A stretch of DNA of 64,000 nucleotides from Treponema sp. (GTDB lineage: Bacteria; Spirochaetota; Spirochaetia; Treponematales; Treponemataceae), in NCBI GenBank assembly GCA_017963165.1, contig JAGCTZ010000120.1, forward strand, positions 1 to 64,000, read 5' to 3'. Shown piece by piece: positions 61,314-64,000 of the stretch (position 1 is the stretch's first letter; every line of letters begins with the position of its first letter). The notes under the pieces are model-generated. The model was not told the DNA's origin. It worked only from the letters and a program-made list of their open reading frames with translations, and did no database searches. A program made the translations under genes and the position numbers.

Positions 61314-63890
61314 ATGAAGAATTTTTCACCTCGCGCAAAAGAAATTGTTTCGGTTCTTGCACAGGACGAAGCACGTAAGCTTGGAAGTAAGCAGCTTTTG
61401 CCGGAGCATGTTATTCTTGCAATGATAAAAAATAAAGAAGGTCTGGCATATCAGGTTTTTGAAAAACTTCTGCTTGAACCGTCGGAGCTTCTTGATTTTA
61501 TAGAAAAATTCTTTGCAGATGAACCAAAAACTCCAACTCTGGATAGTCTTCCTTTAAGCAGACGTTATCAGCAGCTTATAGATATTGCAGATATCGAAGC
61601 AAATGCCCTTCATAACGATTATATTGGTACGGAACATCTTTTGCTTGCAGCAATCCGTGAACAGGGTAGTATTACTGCACGCTTTTTCCTTGCTTCTGAT
61701 TACACAATTATGGATGCACGTTTTGTTGTAATGGAGCTTCAGACAGAACAGAATTCTTCTATAAGGCAGGCAAGAGCCGAAAGTATTGTAGATACAGTTT
61801 TTAAAAGTCTTTTGAGTGATGAAATTGGCGGCGGGCTTTTTGATGTTTTTGATGAAAAAAAGCAGCAGACGCCAAAGGCTGATAAAACAACGAAAAAAGC
61901 AAAGGATTCTTTCCTTGCAGAATATAGCCGTGACCTTACAAAGCTTGCCCGCGAAAATAAGCAGGATCCTGTTGTAGGTCGTGATAAAGAAATCCATCGT
62001 GTAATACAAATTCTTGCACGCAGAACAAAAAATAATCCTGTTCTTACCGGCGAGCCTGGAGTTGGAAAAACTGCAATTGTTGAAGGCCTTGCCCAGAGAA
62101 TTGCTGCCGGAAAAGTGCCTGCAGATCTGCTTAAAAAACGCATTCTTTCGCTTGATCTCGCAGCAGTTGTTGCCGGAACAAAATATCGTGGTGAATTCGA
62201 AGAGCGCATGAAGAAAATCCTTAAGGAACTTCAGGAAGACAAAAACATTGTTCTTTTTATAGACGAGCTTCATGCAATAATCGGAGCCGGTGGAAATGAA
62301 GGCACAATGGATGCAAGCAATATCATGAAGCCTGCTCTTTCCCGAGGCGAAATTCAGATAATTGGTGCAACTACAACAAAAGAATATACAAAACATATTG
62401 AACGCGACCTTGCTCTGGAGAGACGCTTTCAGGTTGTAAAGGTTGAAGAACCAGACACAGACGAAACAGAACAGATTCTTATAGGCATAAAAGAAAAATA
62501 CGAAAAATATCACAATGTAATTTATGCAGATGATGTTATTCCATCTATCGTAAAGCTTTCTAAACGCTATCTGCCTGAAAAAGTTTTGCCGGATAAGGCA
62601 ATAGATATTCTTGACGAAGCTGGTGCTGCAAAAAAGATTCAGGAAGAAGAACGTCCGAGCGAACTTGCCTTTCTTGAAGAAAAGAAAAAGGAACTCGAAG
62701 AAGAAAAAAGAAACCTTGTGCTTACACAGGATTACGAAAATGCTGCAGTTGTTCGTGATAAGGTAATTGACCTTAAGAAAAAGTTGAGCCTTTATACAAA
62801 TCTCTGGGAAAAGAATGGTGGACGTCCTGCAAAGGTTGTTACATCCGCAGATATCGAAAAAATCATAAGCGAAATGACTGGCATTCCTGTAGAACAGATG
62901 ACTGCCTCTGAAACAGAACGTATCATCCATATGGAAGACGAACTGCACCGCACAGTTATTGGTCAGGACAGCGCTGTAAGCCTTATTTCCGGGGCAATCC
63001 GTCGAAGCCGTGCCGGTATTTCTTCTCCAAAGCATCCTGTAGGCTCGTTTATTTTCCTTGGACCAACAGGTGTTGGAAAAACCCAGCTTGCAAAGGCTCT
63101 GGCAAAATATCTTTTTGGTTCCGAAGAAGCTCTTATCCGCATTGATATGTCTGATTATATGGAAAAGCACAATGCAAGTCGTCTTGTTGGAGCTCCTCCG
63201 GGATATGTAGGTTATCAGGAGGGTGGTGTACTTACAGAAAAAGTCCGCCGTCATCCATATTCAGTAGTTCTTCTTGATGAAATTGAAAAGGCACATCCAG
63301 ATATTTTCAACTTGCTGCTTCAAATGCTCGAAGAAGGTGAATTGAGTGATAATCTTGGACATACTGTAAATTTCCGTAATACAGTAATCATAATGACAAG
63401 TAATGCAGGTGCCCGTCAGATTACTAATGAAGGACGAGTAGGCTTTGGTACAACAGAAGGAGTTATTCCTTATGAAGAAATCAAGGCTGGTGCAATGAAC
63501 GAACTTAAGAAGCTTTTGAATCCAGAGCTTATAAACCGAATTGATGATGTAATTGTATTTGATGCATTGTCTAAAAAGCAGGTTTCTCAGATTCTTGATA
63601 TTCAGCTGGAAGAGCTTGCAGAACGCCTTAAAGATAAAAACCTTTCAATCAATATCAAGCCAAAGGCAAAAGAATATTTGATTGAACATGGTTATAATCC
63701 TGCGATGGGCGCCCGTCCTATGAAGCGGCTTATCCGTAAGGAAGTAGAGGATCCTCTTTCTATAGAAATTCTTTCAAATCAAAATAATGAATGTAACTGC
63801 GTGACTATTGAATGCATTTGTGATAAAATCAAGGTGAAATTAGTCAAATCAGAGCCGGTAAAAGTGCCGGTGCTGGTTGAAAAGAAGTAA
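61314..63890 (+). CDS. clpC: ClpC-type AAA+ unfoldase of the Clp protease
   Basis: 858 aa. Two N-domain Clp repeats, AAA1 with Walker A GEPGVGKT (246-253) and Walker [10 protein letters not shown], a UVR-type middle segment (about 461-492, [15 protein letters not shown]), which points to ClpC and not ClpA, and AAA2 with GPTGVGKT (583-590), [13 protein letters not shown] and a ClpP-docking loop GRVGFG (about 707). It unfolds substrates for ClpP and acts in protein quality control. ATG 61314 follows GGAG at 6 nt; the in-frame start at 61302 would lie before that site. The clpP gene is not in this window. Confidence 0.94.
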   Translation: MKNFSPRAKEIVSVLAQDEARKLGSKQLLPEHVILAMIKNKEGLAYQVFEKLLLEPSELLDFIEKFFADEPKTPTLDSLPLSRRYQQLIDIADIEANALHNDYIGTEHLLLAAIREQGSITARFFLASDYTIMDARFVVMELQTEQNSSIRQARAESIVDTVFKSLLSDEIGGGLFDVFDEKKQQTPKADKTTKKAKDSFLAEYSRDLTKLARENKQDPVVGRDKEIHRVIQILARRTKNNPVLTGEPGVGKTAIVEGLAQRIAAGKVPADLLKKRILSLDLAAVVAGTKYRGEFEERMKKILKELQEDKNIVLFIDELHAIIGAGGNEGTMDASNIMKPALSRGEIQIIGATTTKEYTKHIERDLALERRFQVVKVEEPDTDETEQILIGIKEKYEKYHNVIYADDVIPSIVKLSKRYLPEKVLPDKAIDILDEAGAAKKIQEEERPSELAFLEEKKKELEEEKRNLVLTQDYENAAVVRDKVIDLKKKLSLYTNLWEKNGGRPAKVVTSADIEKIISEMTGIPVEQMTASETERIIHMEDELHRTVIGQDSAVSLISGAIRRSRAGISSPKHPVGSFIFLGPTGVGKTQLAKALAKYLFGSEEALIRIDMSDYMEKHNASRLVGAPPGYVGYQEGGVLTEKVRRHPYSVVLLDEIEKAHPDIFNLLLQMLEEGELSDNLGHTVNFRNTVIIMTSNAGARQITNEGRVGFGTTEGVIPYEEIKAGAMNELKKLLNPELINRIDDVIVFDALSKKQVSQILDIQLEELAERLKDKNLSINIKPKAKEYLIEHGYNPAMGARPMKRLIRKEVEDPLSIEILSNQNNECNCVTIECICDKIKVKLVKSEPVKVPVLVEKK

Positions 63891-63897
63891 ATTGTCA

Positions 63898-63926
63898 GGG
63901 GCCTTTCGACTAGCTCAGGGACCGCG
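63898..63926 (-). repeat. Dispersed interrupted palindrome, copy 9 (degenerate arm)
   Basis: Minus strand: GCGGTCCCT, loop GAGCTAGTCG, AAAGGCCCC. Between clpC and the next gene. Confidence 0.75.
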
Positions 63927-63947
63927 ACAATGACAAATGGAGTCACT

Positions 63948-64000
63948 ATGAAAAAAATATTTTTCTCTTTAGTTGCCGGATTATTCCTTTGCTCGGCTGT
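63948..64000 (+). CDS. Start of an exported protein (3' partial)
   Basis: ATG 63948 with GGAG 5 nt upstream opens a signal-peptide-like sequence (MKKIFFSLVAGLFLCSA) that runs off the window. It could be exported or a lipoprotein (Cys15); nothing more can be said. Confidence 0.6.
   Translation, partial: MKKIFFSLVAGLFLCSA

Noticed and set aside
61554..63254. A 566-codon minus-strand open frame opposite clpC
   Set aside because: It is the mirror frame of a strongly conserved gene; the product is Cys/Phe/Lys-rich without any recognisable domain, and it has no ribosome site.

Overview
The window looks like a chromosomal segment of a host-associated spirochaete, most likely a gut or rumen Treponema. 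The evidence is: the cheA / cheW-cheR-like / cheX / cheY order known from treponemes; many lipoproteins with relaxed spirochaetal lipoboxes; signal-peptide proteins that look like outer-membrane barrels; fermentative Na+-pumping decarboxylase genes; and an AT-rich base composition. The genus is an inference; I could run no search. I see no tRNA, rRNA, CRISPR array, insertion sequence or phage. No gene-free gap exceeds about 300 bases.

Layout. 1-1926: end of a biotin carrier and the beta subunit of a Na+-translocating decarboxylase. 1971-5794: endonuclease IV, a barrel-like exported protein, a SPOR protein and dephospho-CoA kinase. 5791-13985 (minus strand): polA, a MATE transporter, a DUF115/Maf-like protein and a class B PBP. 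14087-17733: LysM-M23 peptidase, a small zinc-ribbon protein and an exported protein with a degenerate NodB domain. 17998-24026: an EF-G gene running into a YdjI-YdjG-YdjH-like membrane module, then an M28-like peptidase. 24086-26568: a diguanylate cyclase and a TraB/GumN-like lipoprotein. 26651-47064: six large lipoproteins in two three-gene operons, separated by an Rpn-type nuclease and a small alarmone synthetase on the opposite strand. 47169-55541: an outer-membrane-like protein, a chemoreceptor and the chemotaxis operon. 55642-63890: 4-alpha-glucanotransferase, a two-component pair with a LacI-type sensor fused to a kinase, paired short CHR transporters, and clpC.

The most interesting signal is in the lipoprotein cluster. 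Two of the six genes end in a 114-nt segment of about 56% GC inside AT-rich genes. The two segments share both ends and a 3' tail that runs past the stop codon. They differ mainly at first and second codon positions in a C-terminal FGE/C-type-lectin-like domain. This is what the variable region of a diversity-generating retroelement (DGR) looks like, as in TvpA of T. denticola. No reverse transcriptase or template repeat is present here, so these would be distant (trans) targets. The paralogues around them are mosaics that share near-identical segments in different combinations.

A second layer is a short interrupted palindrome found at eight places (nine copies). Its loop is conserved while its stem changes on both arms (GGTCCCT with AGGGACC, GGTGGTT with AACCACC). 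It lies between genes and also in frame inside protein linkers of DNA polymerase I, the DUF115 protein and the decarboxylase beta subunit. At two sites it carries the same 21-nt head-to-tail half-unit array, and at a third a single similar half-unit. Two larger hairpins (167 and 144 nt) share the closing motif ATGC-GGA / GG(T/G)A-GCAT. Several genes (MATE, cheA, polA, a sensor kinase and its regulator) have a -10 box 6-8 nt before the start codon and no Shine-Dalgarno, suggesting leaderless mRNAs.
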